A DNA stretch of 61,142 bases from a virus, in IMG/VR virus record IMGVR_UViG_3300008450_000038, positions 1 through 61,142 of that record; one strand, written 5' to 3'. The notes beneath the pieces were generated by a model. The model was not told where the DNA came from and did not search any database. It saw nothing but the letters and a program-made list of their open reading frames with translations. The translations under genes and the position numbers were made by a program. Of this stretch, positions 25,631 to 34,959 are shown piece after piece. Numbering within the stretch: the stretch's first letter is position 1; each line of letters starts with the position of its first letter.

Positions 25631-27928
25631 ATGGAATTATTTAGACCGTATGTAAGTCTATTCAAAGACCCTGGAATGGACGAAGCTTCCACTATCCTAC
25701 GTACTAGGTATATGGAGAATTTAAAAGCTAACGATGAGTTAGCTTTAGCTGTTGATCAGATGAAGGCTGCTCTTCCATTTGAGAATGATGTTAAAAGAAA
25801 GAATGAAATACAGCAAGAGATTAATAACAGTCTAGAGCAAATGGCCGGCAGAGCTGACTATGAGAACTTAGGACTTTCTGTATATAGAACAGCTAAAAAG
25901 TTTGCTAAGGATTACTCTCCTGTTAAAGAAAACTATGAGAGATATCAAGCTGCATTGACCAGTTTAGGGGAGCAGTATGATAAAGGTCAGCTTAACTCTG
26001 AGCAATATGCTCTAGCTCCAGGTTATATGACCAGGAATTACAAAGGCTTTGAGATGGATCCTACTACTGGAACAGTAAAATCTGGGACAATGTTTACTGC
26101 CCCTACTATCTATAGAGACCCTAAGATTATGGATCTGGTTGCTAAAAGACTTGAAATACTTCAAATGCAAAAAAGAGGTTATGAAGAAGGTAGTGTAGTA
26201 ACAGATGAGAACGGAACTTACAAACGTAAGGTTGGGGAGTATACAGAATCAATCCCAGAAGTAGATGTGATGGAAATATATAATGCTGTTATTCAAGAGC
26301 CAGATGTAGCTGCCTATCTCAGTCAAATGGCCGATATGAAAACATATGCTGCTGATAAAAGTGGTCAGACTCAAGTAGTTCTTCAATCTAATCAAAAGCA
26401 GTATCAGAATGAAATATCTAGAATACAAGCTGCTGCTACTACAGAAACTGACGAAGCTAAAAAAGCTACATATCAAACTCAACTTACAGCTTTACAAGAG
26501 GCTTCAAGCAAAATTGATGCTGCTATGAGAGATCCTGCATTAGCTAGCAGTATGATGAGAGATTATTTTCAAGAAGAAATACTTGCTCCTGTTAAGCAAT
26601 ATGCAATGAAGAAAGCAGGATTGTTTACTTACAAAGAAGAGTCTGGAATATCTGGAGGTGGAGATACAACTGGTAGTACGGCTGGTGGAGTAGGTGGTCT
26701 AGTTCCTCTGATGCAGTACGATCAGGTAAGAGCTAGTATGGATGTATCAGGAGTTGACCATAAGAGCAAGATGAATTATATTGCTACTACTGATCAACAA
26801 ATTGCAGCCATCAGTACCGAAATTCAGAATGCAGATAAGAATGGATACTCAGATGAGATAAAAGCAAATCTTAATAACTCTCTTAACTCTTTAATTAATA
26901 GTAAGAATAGAGTACTAGCACAGATGAAAGAAGCAGCTGATACTAGTGTAAGTATGGCTGATCTAGAATCGATTGATAAAAAGATTGTAGATGTAGTTAA
27001 AGCTATGGCACCTAATGCATCTAGTGGAGAACTATATACTGAAATCCAAAGAATCTTTGACAATACTGGAGACCAAGATTATATGAATTTCCAAGCTGAA
27101 TTTGATAAGCAGTTTGGTCAAGGAGCTCTAGAACAGCATCTACAAACTGGTCAGTATACATCTCAAAGAGGTCAAAGTAGAATAGGACAAGAGCAAAATA
27201 AACCTAGTGGTAGACTATCACCAACAGAAGTATTTACTGAAGCTTTAGGTGGTAGAGTAAATGCTAAGTATGCAGAGATTAAAGAAAGCCGTCTCTACAA
27301 CATGGGATTAATTGAAACTGGAATGGGAAAGAAAGCAGATGTTCAAACTACGAAAGCTGTTCGTGACTTCTTTGGAGTCTCTGATAGTGGAGGAGGTAGA
27401 GCAATAATGCAAGAAGAAATTATAACAATCCAATTGCCAGATGGAAGTGCTAAGCAAGTAAGTGGTGCTGACCCTGAACTTCAAGGCTACACAATTGAAA
27501 AAGTAGGATGGGATGCAACTAGCAATACATTCAAGTTAAATCTTACTAAAGGAGAAGGAGAGAAATCAACAGTTCTAACTGCTATCTATGATGGAAATCA
27601 AGTTAGAAATGAAGGTTTAACTGCTACTTTGAATAATCCTGAAGTAAGATTTGGTACTGCAATTATGAATCAAAGGTCTATGACTCCTGGAATTCCGACT
27701 AAGTTGGTTACTGTAAAGATTAAGAATGAACCTGTAATAATTAACATCTACAGTAGAGGGGACGAATCTCCGTATATTTCGATCACCAAACAAGACGGTA
27801 CTCCATTCCTAAAAACTGATATAGAAAAAGGAACGGCTACTAAGCATAACTTGAACGAGAAGATTATAAAAGATCTGATAAACAGTAGAGATAAGGATAC
27901 AGGAAAATTGATTGTAACAGACTACTAA
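25631..27928 (+). CDS. Large helical virion/cargo protein
   Basis: 765 aa, mostly helical and Gln/Ala/Glu-rich, with coiled-coil stretches at about 255-300 and 370-440 and no Cys. The N-terminus ELFRPYVSLFKDPGMDEAS probably anchors it in the particle. A Gly/Ser/Thr linker lies near residue 340-360. The C-terminal ~170 residues are beta-rich. No catalytic motif is seen. It follows the glucosaminidase protein with one intervening base (TAA-T-ATG) and precedes the nuclease-bearing protein, so it is probably one of a co-expressed set of internal or ejected proteins. Function unknown. Confidence 0.6.
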   Translation: MELFRPYVSLFKDPGMDEASTILRTRYMENLKANDELALAVDQMKAALPFENDVKRKNEIQQEINNSLEQMAGRADYENLGLSVYRTAKKFAKDYSPVKENYERYQAALTSLGEQYDKGQLNSEQYALAPGYMTRNYKGFEMDPTTGTVKSGTMFTAPTIYRDPKIMDLVAKRLEILQMQKRGYEEGSVVTDENGTYKRKVGEYTESIPEVDVMEIYNAVIQEPDVAAYLSQMADMKTYAADKSGQTQVVLQSNQKQYQNEISRIQAAATTETDEAKKATYQTQLTALQEASSKIDAAMRDPALASSMMRDYFQEEILAPVKQYAMKKAGLFTYKEESGISGGGDTTGSTAGGVGGLVPLMQYDQVRASMDVSGVDHKSKMNYIATTDQQIAAISTEIQNADKNGYSDEIKANLNNSLNSLINSKNRVLAQMKEAADTSVSMADLESIDKKIVDVVKAMAPNASSGELYTEIQRIFDNTGDQDYMNFQAEFDKQFGQGALEQHLQTGQYTSQRGQSRIGQEQNKPSGRLSPTEVFTEALGGRVNAKYAEIKESRLYNMGLIETGMGKKADVQTTKAVRDFFGVSDSGGGRAIMQEEIITIQLPDGSAKQVSGADPELQGYTIEKVGWDATSNTFKLNLTKGEGEKSTVLTAIYDGNQVRNEGLTATLNNPEVRFGTAIMNQRSMTPGIPTKLVTVKIKNEPVIINIYSRGDESPYISITKQDGTPFLKTDIEKGTATKHNLNEKIIKDLINSRDKDTGKLIVTDY

Positions 27929-27947
27929 ATTTAGAATACCAAAGCAC

Positions 27948-30900
27948 ATGGAGGAAAACCCATATTTAGCACAGATAGCAAAAGACACTGGACTTGCTGT
28001 AGACACAAACCCTTCTGATACTTCTAAATACTCAGACAATCCATACCTACAACAAATTCAAAAGGACTCTGTAAAGCCTTTAGAGATTACTACCTCTCCT
28101 GATAAATACATGTCAGGGCTAGATCAGGCTGCTGGTATAATCAATGTAACCAATAGATACCAAGACTCACTTGCTAACTATGCTAAGTATGATGTAGGAC
28201 TAAGCCCATTCGGAGAAGACTGGAATGAGATTCGTGCAAACAATCAGGGAGTTGGTGAGAAGATAGGAAGAGGATTGTTAAAGATGGGAGCCACAATGAG
28301 TGGAGCTATTGCAGAAAATACTATCGGGGTATTCTCTGGGTTAGCCTCTATGACTACTGGAGGAACCTATGCAGACAATGCAGTAGGTAGATCTGTTGAT
28401 GAAATGAATGAGTGGATGGCTGAAAACCTTCCACACTACTACACTCAGAAAGAACAGGATCCTGATCGTAGTATGTTATCTGCTCTAGGGACAGCTAACT
28501 TCTGGACTGATAAGTTTGCTAATGGATTAGGTTATTCATTAGGATCACTAGCTACAGTATGGGCTACAGGAGGTACAGGATTGATTGGTAGAGCAGTTGG
28601 GATGGTAGGAAAAGGCATAGCTACCTTTGGTGAAGCTGCAGCTGTTGGCAAGATTGCAACTACAGGAGATAAACTTAAAAAGATTTACGAAGCCTCTAAG
28701 ATGATTAAGACTGGGGCTAAGTTATCAGATGATGTAGGAAAAGCAGCTAAGATAGCTAGAGGATTAAATGCTGCTAAGCACTTAGAGGTAGGAGCTATGA
28801 TGTCTCTTGCTGAATCATCAGTAGAAGCCAGAGAGAAATCTAAAGAGTTTGTAAGAGAACAATTTGAAGCTTGGGAAGAGGCTAATCCAGGTAAGTCTGC
28901 TCAACAGGATATGAGTGTTGAGGAAAGGCAAGCAATTTTAGATAGTGCAAGAGCTGTAGAGAATACAGCATTTGGTTTAAATATGGCAATCTTAATGCCT
29001 ACTAACTTATTCACCTTTGGTAGTATGTTAGGGGGATCTAAGAAGTTAGCCGGAATTCCAGTTGGTGAGAGTCTTACTGATGATATTATTAAGCAAGGAG
29101 ATAAGTATGTACTTAAAACTCCTACTACCTCCTTTGGAAAAACTCTTCAGAAGGTCAACAAGTTCTCAAGTCCTATCTATCAGAATTCACTTAACGAAGC
29201 TTTCCAGGAAGGAGCTCAGTATGCAATTGGTGTAGGAGCTAGTGAATATTTTAAGAATAAGTTTGATACTGGAAGTGGGGATATTGCAGGTGCCTTTATG
29301 AAAGGTATGAGTGAAACTTTTGGAAGTGCAGACGGTAGAGAAAGCATGCTTCTTGGAGCTCTCATTGGTGGAGGTATGGGGGCAGTAAGTACAACAGTTG
29401 GTGCTGAAGCTAGTAGAAGGAAAACTGTTGCTGCTAATACAGAGGCTCTGTTAAATATTAAGAACAGTGCAACATTCACTAACCTGGCTGCTAGTGCAGA
29501 ACAGAATGATGAGATTCTTAGAACCATCACTGGGATAACTGCTGCTAACCAAATGGGGAATTATAAAGTTGCTAATGAATTAAGAAAACAACTTATTGCT
29601 CAAAGAGCTGCTAAGTTTCAGGCACTAGATGCAGAGGATCTTGCCCTTGAAGAATTCGACGATCTTGAAAAGATGTCAGAAGAAGAGTTCATGAAACGTA
29701 CAGGGTACGATACTACTAAGACAGAAGATGGTAAATTAAAAAGTATATTTTCTGAACAAAGTGGAGGTAAAAGCCATGTGCAGGTAGTTCAAGAACTTAA
29801 AGAAGAATACAAAAAGGCTGCTAAGTTAAATAGAGACTTAGATAGTATTATTCAAAGAGTTAATCCTATTCAAACAGGATTACCTGGACTACTACAATCG
29901 AAGGAGCAGAAGGCTGCAGATGCTACTCAAAGATTATATAATCAGAGGTTGAAAGCTATTATGATGCAACACATGGTTGGCATCGATACCAGAGATGAAG
30001 AGATTGATTCTAGCATAAATGAACTTAGAAAGCTTTCCCCAGAAGGTCCAGATTCATTTGCTTCTATTAGTAAAAATGATATTCTAGCTCTTGTTAAAAA
30101 GAACAAGATAACTATGTCTGCATCTGGGGAGATACAATTCCCTAAATCTGTAGTAAGTACTACAATTACTGACACAGATACAGAAGAAGAAAAAGCTAGG
30201 AAGAAAGCAGAGGCTCAAAGCCCAGAAGGAAAGAGAGAAAAGAAGGAAGAGGATGATGATAATAAGGTGCTATCTAAACTTGAGAAAGCAATTATCTATG
30301 CTCAAAATCTTGACCCACTGGCTAAGATAAAGTTCGAAAATGAACTTGCAAATTTGTTTACTGGGTTACGAATGAGAGAAGAATCAATAGCTGCATTCGA
30401 AGAGCTTATGACTTCTCCAGAGAGAAGAGACTTAGCCATTCTTGCTAAACAATCTGCTAAGATAGAAGCTAAGATTGCTAATGATAACAAAGAGGCTAGT
30501 GTAGTTATTGATGAGGCTAGATCTACTGCAGACCTAGATGCCCTTATAAATACAGATACACTTAGCCCTGAACTAAAAGAAAAACTACTTAGAAAGTATA
30601 AAGAACTTGAAGAAGTAGAAGATAGATATGCAGAAGACTTTAACATTCTTACTGACGATCATCTTAAAGATTTGATGGTGGGTATAGAAGAGATTAAAGA
30701 ATCTGATCCACAAAAAGCTGTAGCTCTGATGAGAGTTGTAGCAGCTAGAGCAGGGGAGACTAAAGCTCAGAAAGAAGCTAGAGTTGCTGCAAACGATAAA
30801 CAGAAAGAAGCTCAAGCAGCAGCTGAAGCCTCGGTAGCTGGATTAGGGGCTAGCCAAGCTAATACTCCTAATGCTAAGCCATATGTAAATAAGATTAGAG

Positions 30901-33900
30901 TTACTACAAGTGATAATAGAAACCTGATAATTAATGGGGTTCCTTATAGGAATGACAACATTAATATTATGGATGCTCTAGAACTGGATATGGTGGCAAT
31001 GTCAGAAGATGGCCAAATCCCAGTAATAGCAGTTAATCTTACAAACAAAGCTGGTCAAAAGGTTAGGTTTGCCACAGAACAAGATCCAATCTTAGCACAA
31101 GAACTTGCTGAGGTTATAATGACTGGGTATATTTCTGAGGGTACTATAGATACTGTAAACATGACTAGAGAGGAAGCTGAGGATAGAGCAAATACTATTC
31201 TTAAGCTTTCTAAGAAAAAAGAAAATGCAATACAGACTAAAACTAACATTAAAGCAGAAAACAGGCCAGATGCTGCTACCTATGAATTTGCAATCAAAGA
31301 AGTTCAAAAATATTTAGATGGATTATTCGAAGCTAAGAAGCTTTTAGAAGATGCATATAAACGAGACGGCCAGCCTGACTCAGTTGTACAAGGTCTTGAG
31401 AATTACCAAACTTTGGTACAAATGCTTGAGACTTATACAAAAAAGCTTGCAGATCTTCAAAAGTCTCATAGGGAAATGGTAGGCATACCTAACCAGGTAG
31501 ATCCTACTATTACTCCAGGAGAATTAAACAATCAGGATTCTATAGAGATTAACAATGAAGTTGGTAGTCTAAAATCAATGTCTCAGAATCTAGATGTTAA
31601 GATAGCTGCTCTTAGAAATTTAATACAAGGGATTGATACAGAATCTGGAGTAGGTCAAGAAGAGTTGAAAAAGCTTCAGGAGTCTCTAGACCTAGCTATA
31701 GAAGAACAAAGACAACTGCAAAATCAAATTAATAAATTATCACAAGAAGATGAAAGTAGAAAATCAAGTGAGTCTAGTAAAGAAACACAAACTCCCGAAG
31801 GAACTCAGGAACCTACTGCGGAACAAGGAGATAACGCAGAGGCTGAGGGAGATGTTCAAGTACCTACGACAGAAGAACTAGATATTAATGATGAGGAAGA
31901 AACCGGAGAGATGATCTTCGGAAGTGATTCATTTAGTTCTGTTGATTTATTTGCAGAAGAGACTGACGATGTAGCTATCAATCCAGTCTTTGAAGAAGAT
32001 GATGAGGAAGGGGTTGAAGATATTGTAGATGAAGATATCCCAGTACGTGAGACAACTGTTACAGTTGTTGATGAAGAAGAGACAGAGATAAATGAAAATG
32101 CAGGAGATATAGATGCCAGGATAGTTAAGAATGAATATGGAACTACTGATGACTATAACAATATAATTATAGACACAGATGGTACTCCTACTAAGAATGA
32201 AGACTATCATGGAAATGGAAAGAGGCCTGAAGAACCTGGATATAAAGAAGGAAGAAGGCAGAAGAATCTTAAGGGGCTAATTATTCCTATAGATCCTAGA
32301 ATCCTTTCCTCACATATAGACTCCCCACAAGGAAGTGAAATTGAGTTTGAGGTTCGTCCAGATACTATGTACTGGAATAAAGTTAAAGATGCTATCCCTG
32401 CAAATAGACACTGGGAGAGTGTACCAATCTTTGTACGTGTTAAAACTCCTAATGGTTTTGAAAGAGTCGGGATGTTGGAAGGTTATAATCCTAATAAACT
32501 AGAAAAAAATATAAGTCGTAAGGAAATATATGAAAACTTCTTAAAAGGAAAGAGAGTAACTAGTACTATAGCAGGTAAGAGAGGAATTCATAACTCTCAG
32601 AATATTGCAAATGCTATTGATAAGAATGGAGAAACATTCTTCTATAGTCCATTTCAAGATGGAGCTATGCCTACTCTTGCTATTGCCACTCCACAGAAAG
32701 AGAGTGGTATGAGTAAATGGGAGGTATTCCTAAGAGGAGATAATGTAACAGAAGAAGATGAAATCCCAAGCTTTCAGGCTGACAGAAAGCATCTAGGAAA
32801 GGTAGCTATGATTGTTAGGACTCCATTAGGTGGGTTTAAGCAATTATTCCTTACTACTAGAAGAATGACCCAAGCAGGCTTAGATGCTGCAAAGATTGCT
32901 ATTATAAAAGGAAGACCTGAGAAAGCAGATGATTTGGTAGGTTTTAACTTAATTGCTGAGATGGCCGTTAATTTAAGTAGAACGGACATGGTATTCTCAG
33001 ATAACATATCTGAATCAGGATCTGAAATTCAAGAAAGATTATATACTTTTTATCTCCCTAAAGCTGAAAGTTACATAAGAATAAACAATGTAGAGTTAGC
33101 AAAAGCTTTAGCTAAACAAAGTTTTAAATTTAGTTTTGTAAAAGCAGTAGTAGGAGAAAAGGGTGGAATAAACTGGGACCCAGATAAGACTAAAGCTAAA
33201 CTCCATAAACTTGTACAAGGTGATGTAGTTTCTGCTTTCGAGGAAGCAGTAATGAGAAGAAGATATCAAGTAAACGGATTTAAACTTGCTTATAATGAAA
33301 AATTTGAATCTCCATTTTTAGATCCGAATACAGCAGAGGGTAGAGTATATAATTCATATATTGAATATCTTGCTGATCCTGAGGCTATACCTGATATTGA
33401 TTCTGATAGCCAATCTCATACTGGTATTCTAATGTCAGATATGTACCTGAATGAAGATGGAAGTCCATACTTTGATATAGGGATTACTTATGGTCCAATG
33501 ACAGTAGATGGTAAGAAGCTTAATAGTAGTGAAGAAACTATATCTGGACAGTCTGCTAATGCTAAAATAACTCCTGAGGAGGAAGAAGAAGATGATGAGT
33601 ATGCTGATGACAATGATGATGATGATGAGTCTACGGATTCAGAAGATGAGGATGATGTTAACAATAGCATCTTTAGTGCTGTAAATGGAAATGAAGAAGT
33701 ACAAGAAGAGGAAGAAGTACAAGATGAAACAACAGGATCTACTACAACAACCGAAGATCTACTAAAAGCAAGAGGTCTTGTATCTGAGGTAGAAAAAACT
33801 GAAGGAGAGGAAGAAGAACCTCAAATTGCTAAAGAAGAGGAAGATACCTCTGGATTAGAAGATCCACTCATTGCCAGACTGATAGAAGTTCAGAAAAATG

Positions 33901-34958
33901 AGTATAAAGGGATGTTTAAAGATACGGTTACTGGGGAAGAGACTCACTACAAAATTCAACCTAAAGGAGATCCCACAGATAGAAAGTTTGCTCGTATCTC
34001 AAGTTTTGCTACTGAACCATTCAAAGGAGATAAACAAACTCAGATAGCTTCTAGTAGAGCAGGTGTTACAGTACATGATATTGTAGAATCTATCTTGATG
34101 GGGAAAACAGACTTTACTCGTGGAGATAAAATGAGTCGTGTAGCATTCCTTGAACTCATTAGTCAAGTAGCAGATATAAAAAGATTGATTGTAAAGAACA
34201 AAGAAACAGTTCTTGCTACTGAAATGATTGTTTATAGGGGAAAAGATAGCAGATATGATGGGGAAGAATTTGCTGGTAAGTTTGATATCCTTGTAAAAAA
34301 GCCAAAGAAAAGAGGAAAGCCTACTGAGTATCACATCTACGATATAAAAACTGGATCAGAAGCTAGCCTCAACTCTTATGATAAAGGGTATACAGATCCA
34401 AAGACTAAGCAAGTTTCTAAAAGTAAAAGAGACCAGCATGGCACTCAACTCAGTCTGTATGCTTATTCTTTAGTAGGCTTAGGTGACTTAAAACCAGCTA
34501 ACATCACAGGTAGTGTTCTATTTATCCCAGTAAGATATAATACAGAAGGGTATATAGAAAAAGTATCTAACATGGCTGAAAAGAAGTTTACTTTAAACTT
34601 TAATGTGAAAGAGTTATTGAAAGGTAACGTATCTTTCGAGCAGAAAAGAGTAAACACTACTTCTGATCCTAGTATCAATAATGCTGGTAAAAGTAAAGGA
34701 AGCACAAAGGCTACTACTAAAGGTGCTGCCCCTAAGGGTGAAGAGACAGAAGCAGAAGCAGAGGCGGAGTCTATCAAAAAAACTAAAGACAGTGGATTTG
34801 TAAAAGGAGACGTATTAGATGCAGGTTTGAAGATAGCTATAATGAGTGATGCTATAGATGCTGAAGGTATTGTTAGTTTGTATAAATCTCAAAATAAAAC
34901 TATAAGCCTAGAGGAAGCGCAGAAGTTAATGGATAAGGTATTGAAAAAAAATTGTTAA
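27948..34958 (+). CDS. Giant virion protein with C-terminal RecB-like PD-(D/E)XK nuclease domain
   Basis: 2336 aa. The N-terminus has two copies of NPYLxQIxKD (residues 4-13 and 31-40). Residues about 90-160, 190-230 and 455-480 contain Gly/Ala hydrophobic segments that may insert in membranes. Long coiled coils follow (about 560-1270). Two acidic low-complexity linkers (about 1280-1390 and 1874-1975) isolate the last ~350 residues. There the RecB/Cas4-type nuclease motifs appear in order: GVTVH with H2043, GKFDILV with D2113, DIK with D2132 and K2134, and QLSLY with Q2167 and Y2171. It is co-transcribed with the RNA polymerase gene, so it is probably a virion cargo delivered into the host. 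Nuclease fold is strongly supported; target is unknown. Confidence 0.75.
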   Translation: MEENPYLAQIAKDTGLAVDTNPSDTSKYSDNPYLQQIQKDSVKPLEITTSPDKYMSGLDQAAGIINVTNRYQDSLANYAKYDVGLSPFGEDWNEIRANNQGVGEKIGRGLLKMGATMSGAIAENTIGVFSGLASMTTGGTYADNAVGRSVDEMNEWMAENLPHYYTQKEQDPDRSMLSALGTANFWTDKFANGLGYSLGSLATVWATGGTGLIGRAVGMVGKGIATFGEAAAVGKIATTGDKLKKIYEASKMIKTGAKLSDDVGKAAKIARGLNAAKHLEVGAMMSLAESSVEAREKSKEFVREQFEAWEEANPGKSAQQDMSVEERQAILDSARAVENTAFGLNMAILMPTNLFTFGSMLGGSKKLAGIPVGESLTDDIIKQGDKYVLKTPTTSFGKTLQKVNKFSSPIYQNSLNEAFQEGAQYAIGVGASEYFKNKFDTGSGDIAGAFMKGMSETFGSADGRESMLLGALIGGGMGAVSTTVGAEASRRKTVAANTEALLNIKNSATFTNLAASAEQNDEILRTITGITAANQMGNYKVANELRKQLIAQRAAKFQALDAEDLALEEFDDLEKMSEEEFMKRTGYDTTKTEDGKLKSIFSEQSGGKSHVQVVQELKEEYKKAAKLNRDLDSIIQRVNPIQTGLPGLLQSKEQKAADATQRLYNQRLKAIMMQHMVGIDTRDEEIDSSINELRKLSPEGPDSFASISKNDILALVKKNKITMSASGEIQFPKSVVSTTITDTDTEEEKARKKAEAQSPEGKREKKEEDDDNKVLSKLEKAIIYAQNLDPLAKIKFENELANLFTGLRMREESIAAFEELMTSPERRDLAILAKQSAKIEAKIANDNKEASVVIDEARSTADLDALINTDTLSPELKEKLLRKYKELEEVEDRYAEDFNILTDDHLKDLMVGIEEIKESDPQKAVALMRVVAARAGETKAQKEARVAANDKQKEAQAAAEASVAGLGASQANTPNAKPYVNKIRVTTSDNRNLIINGVPYRNDNINIMDALELDMVAMSEDGQIPVIAVNLTNKAGQKVRFATEQDPILAQELAEVIMTGYISEGTIDTVNMTREEAEDRANTILKLSKKKENAIQTKTNIKAENRPDAATYEFAIKEVQKYLDGLFEAKKLLEDAYKRDGQPDSVVQGLENYQTLVQMLETYTKKLADLQKSHREMVGIPNQVDPTITPGELNNQDSIEINNEVGSLKSMSQNLDVKIAALRNLIQGIDTESGVGQEELKKLQESLDLAIEEQRQLQNQINKLSQEDESRKSSESSKETQTPEGTQEPTAEQGDNAEAEGDVQVPTTEELDINDEEETGEMIFGSDSFSSVDLFAEETDDVAINPVFEEDDEEGVEDIVDEDIPVRETTVTVVDEEETEINENAGDIDARIVKNEYGTTDDYNNIIIDTDGTPTKNEDYHGNGKRPEEPGYKEGRRQKNLKGLIIPIDPRILSSHIDSPQGSEIEFEVRPDTMYWNKVKDAIPANRHWESVPIFVRVKTPNGFERVGMLEGYNPNKLEKNISRKEIYENFLKGKRVTSTIAGKRGIHNSQNIANAIDKNGETFFYSPFQDGAMPTLAIATPQKESGMSKWEVFLRGDNVTEEDEIPSFQADRKHLGKVAMIVRTPLGGFKQLFLTTRRMTQAGLDAAKIAIIKGRPEKADDLVGFNLIAEMAVNLSRTDMVFSDNISESGSEIQERLYTFYLPKAESYIRINNVELAKALAKQSFKFSFVKAVVGEKGGINWDPDKTKAKLHKLVQGDVVSAFEEAVMRRRYQVNGFKLAYNEKFESPFLDPNTAEGRVYNSYIEYLADPEAIPDIDSDSQSHTGILMSDMYLNEDGSPYFDIGITYGPMTVDGKKLNSSEETISGQSANAKITPEEEEEDDEYADDNDDDDESTDSEDEDDVNNSIFSAVNGNEEVQEEEEVQDETTGSTTTTEDLLKARGLVSEVEKTEGEEEEPQIAKEEEDTSGLEDPLIARLIEVQKNEYKGMFKDTVTGEETHYKIQPKGDPTDRKFARISSFATEPFKGDKQTQIASSRAGVTVHDIVESILMGKTDFTRGDKMSRVAFLELISQVADIKRLIVKNKETVLATEMIVYRGKDSRYDGEEFAGKFDILVKKPKKRGKPTEYHIYDIKTGSEASLNSYDKGYTDPKTKQVSKSKRDQHGTQLSLYAYSLVGLGDLKPANITGSVLFIPVRYNTEGYIEKVSNMAEKKFTLNFNVKELLKGNVSFEQKRVNTTSDPSINNAGKSKGSTKATTKGAAPKGEETEAEAEAESIKKTKDSGFVKGDVLDAGLKIAIMSDAIDAEGIVSLYKSQNKTISLEEAQKLMDKVLKKNC

Positions 34959-34959
34959 T

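Noticed and set aside
30302-30646. Long open frame of 114 codons on the opposite strand of the 2336-aa gene, and similar ones at 45272-45655, 45776-46150, 35265-35615 and 6772-7137
   Set aside because: They lie wholly inside well-supported coding genes, have Ser/Leu-rich shadow-type composition and no upstream signals or motifs.
33567-33660. Apparent GAAGAT/GATGAT tandem DNA repeat
   Set aside because: It is explained by the Asp/Glu-rich coding sequence with mixed codons; periodicity is not exact.
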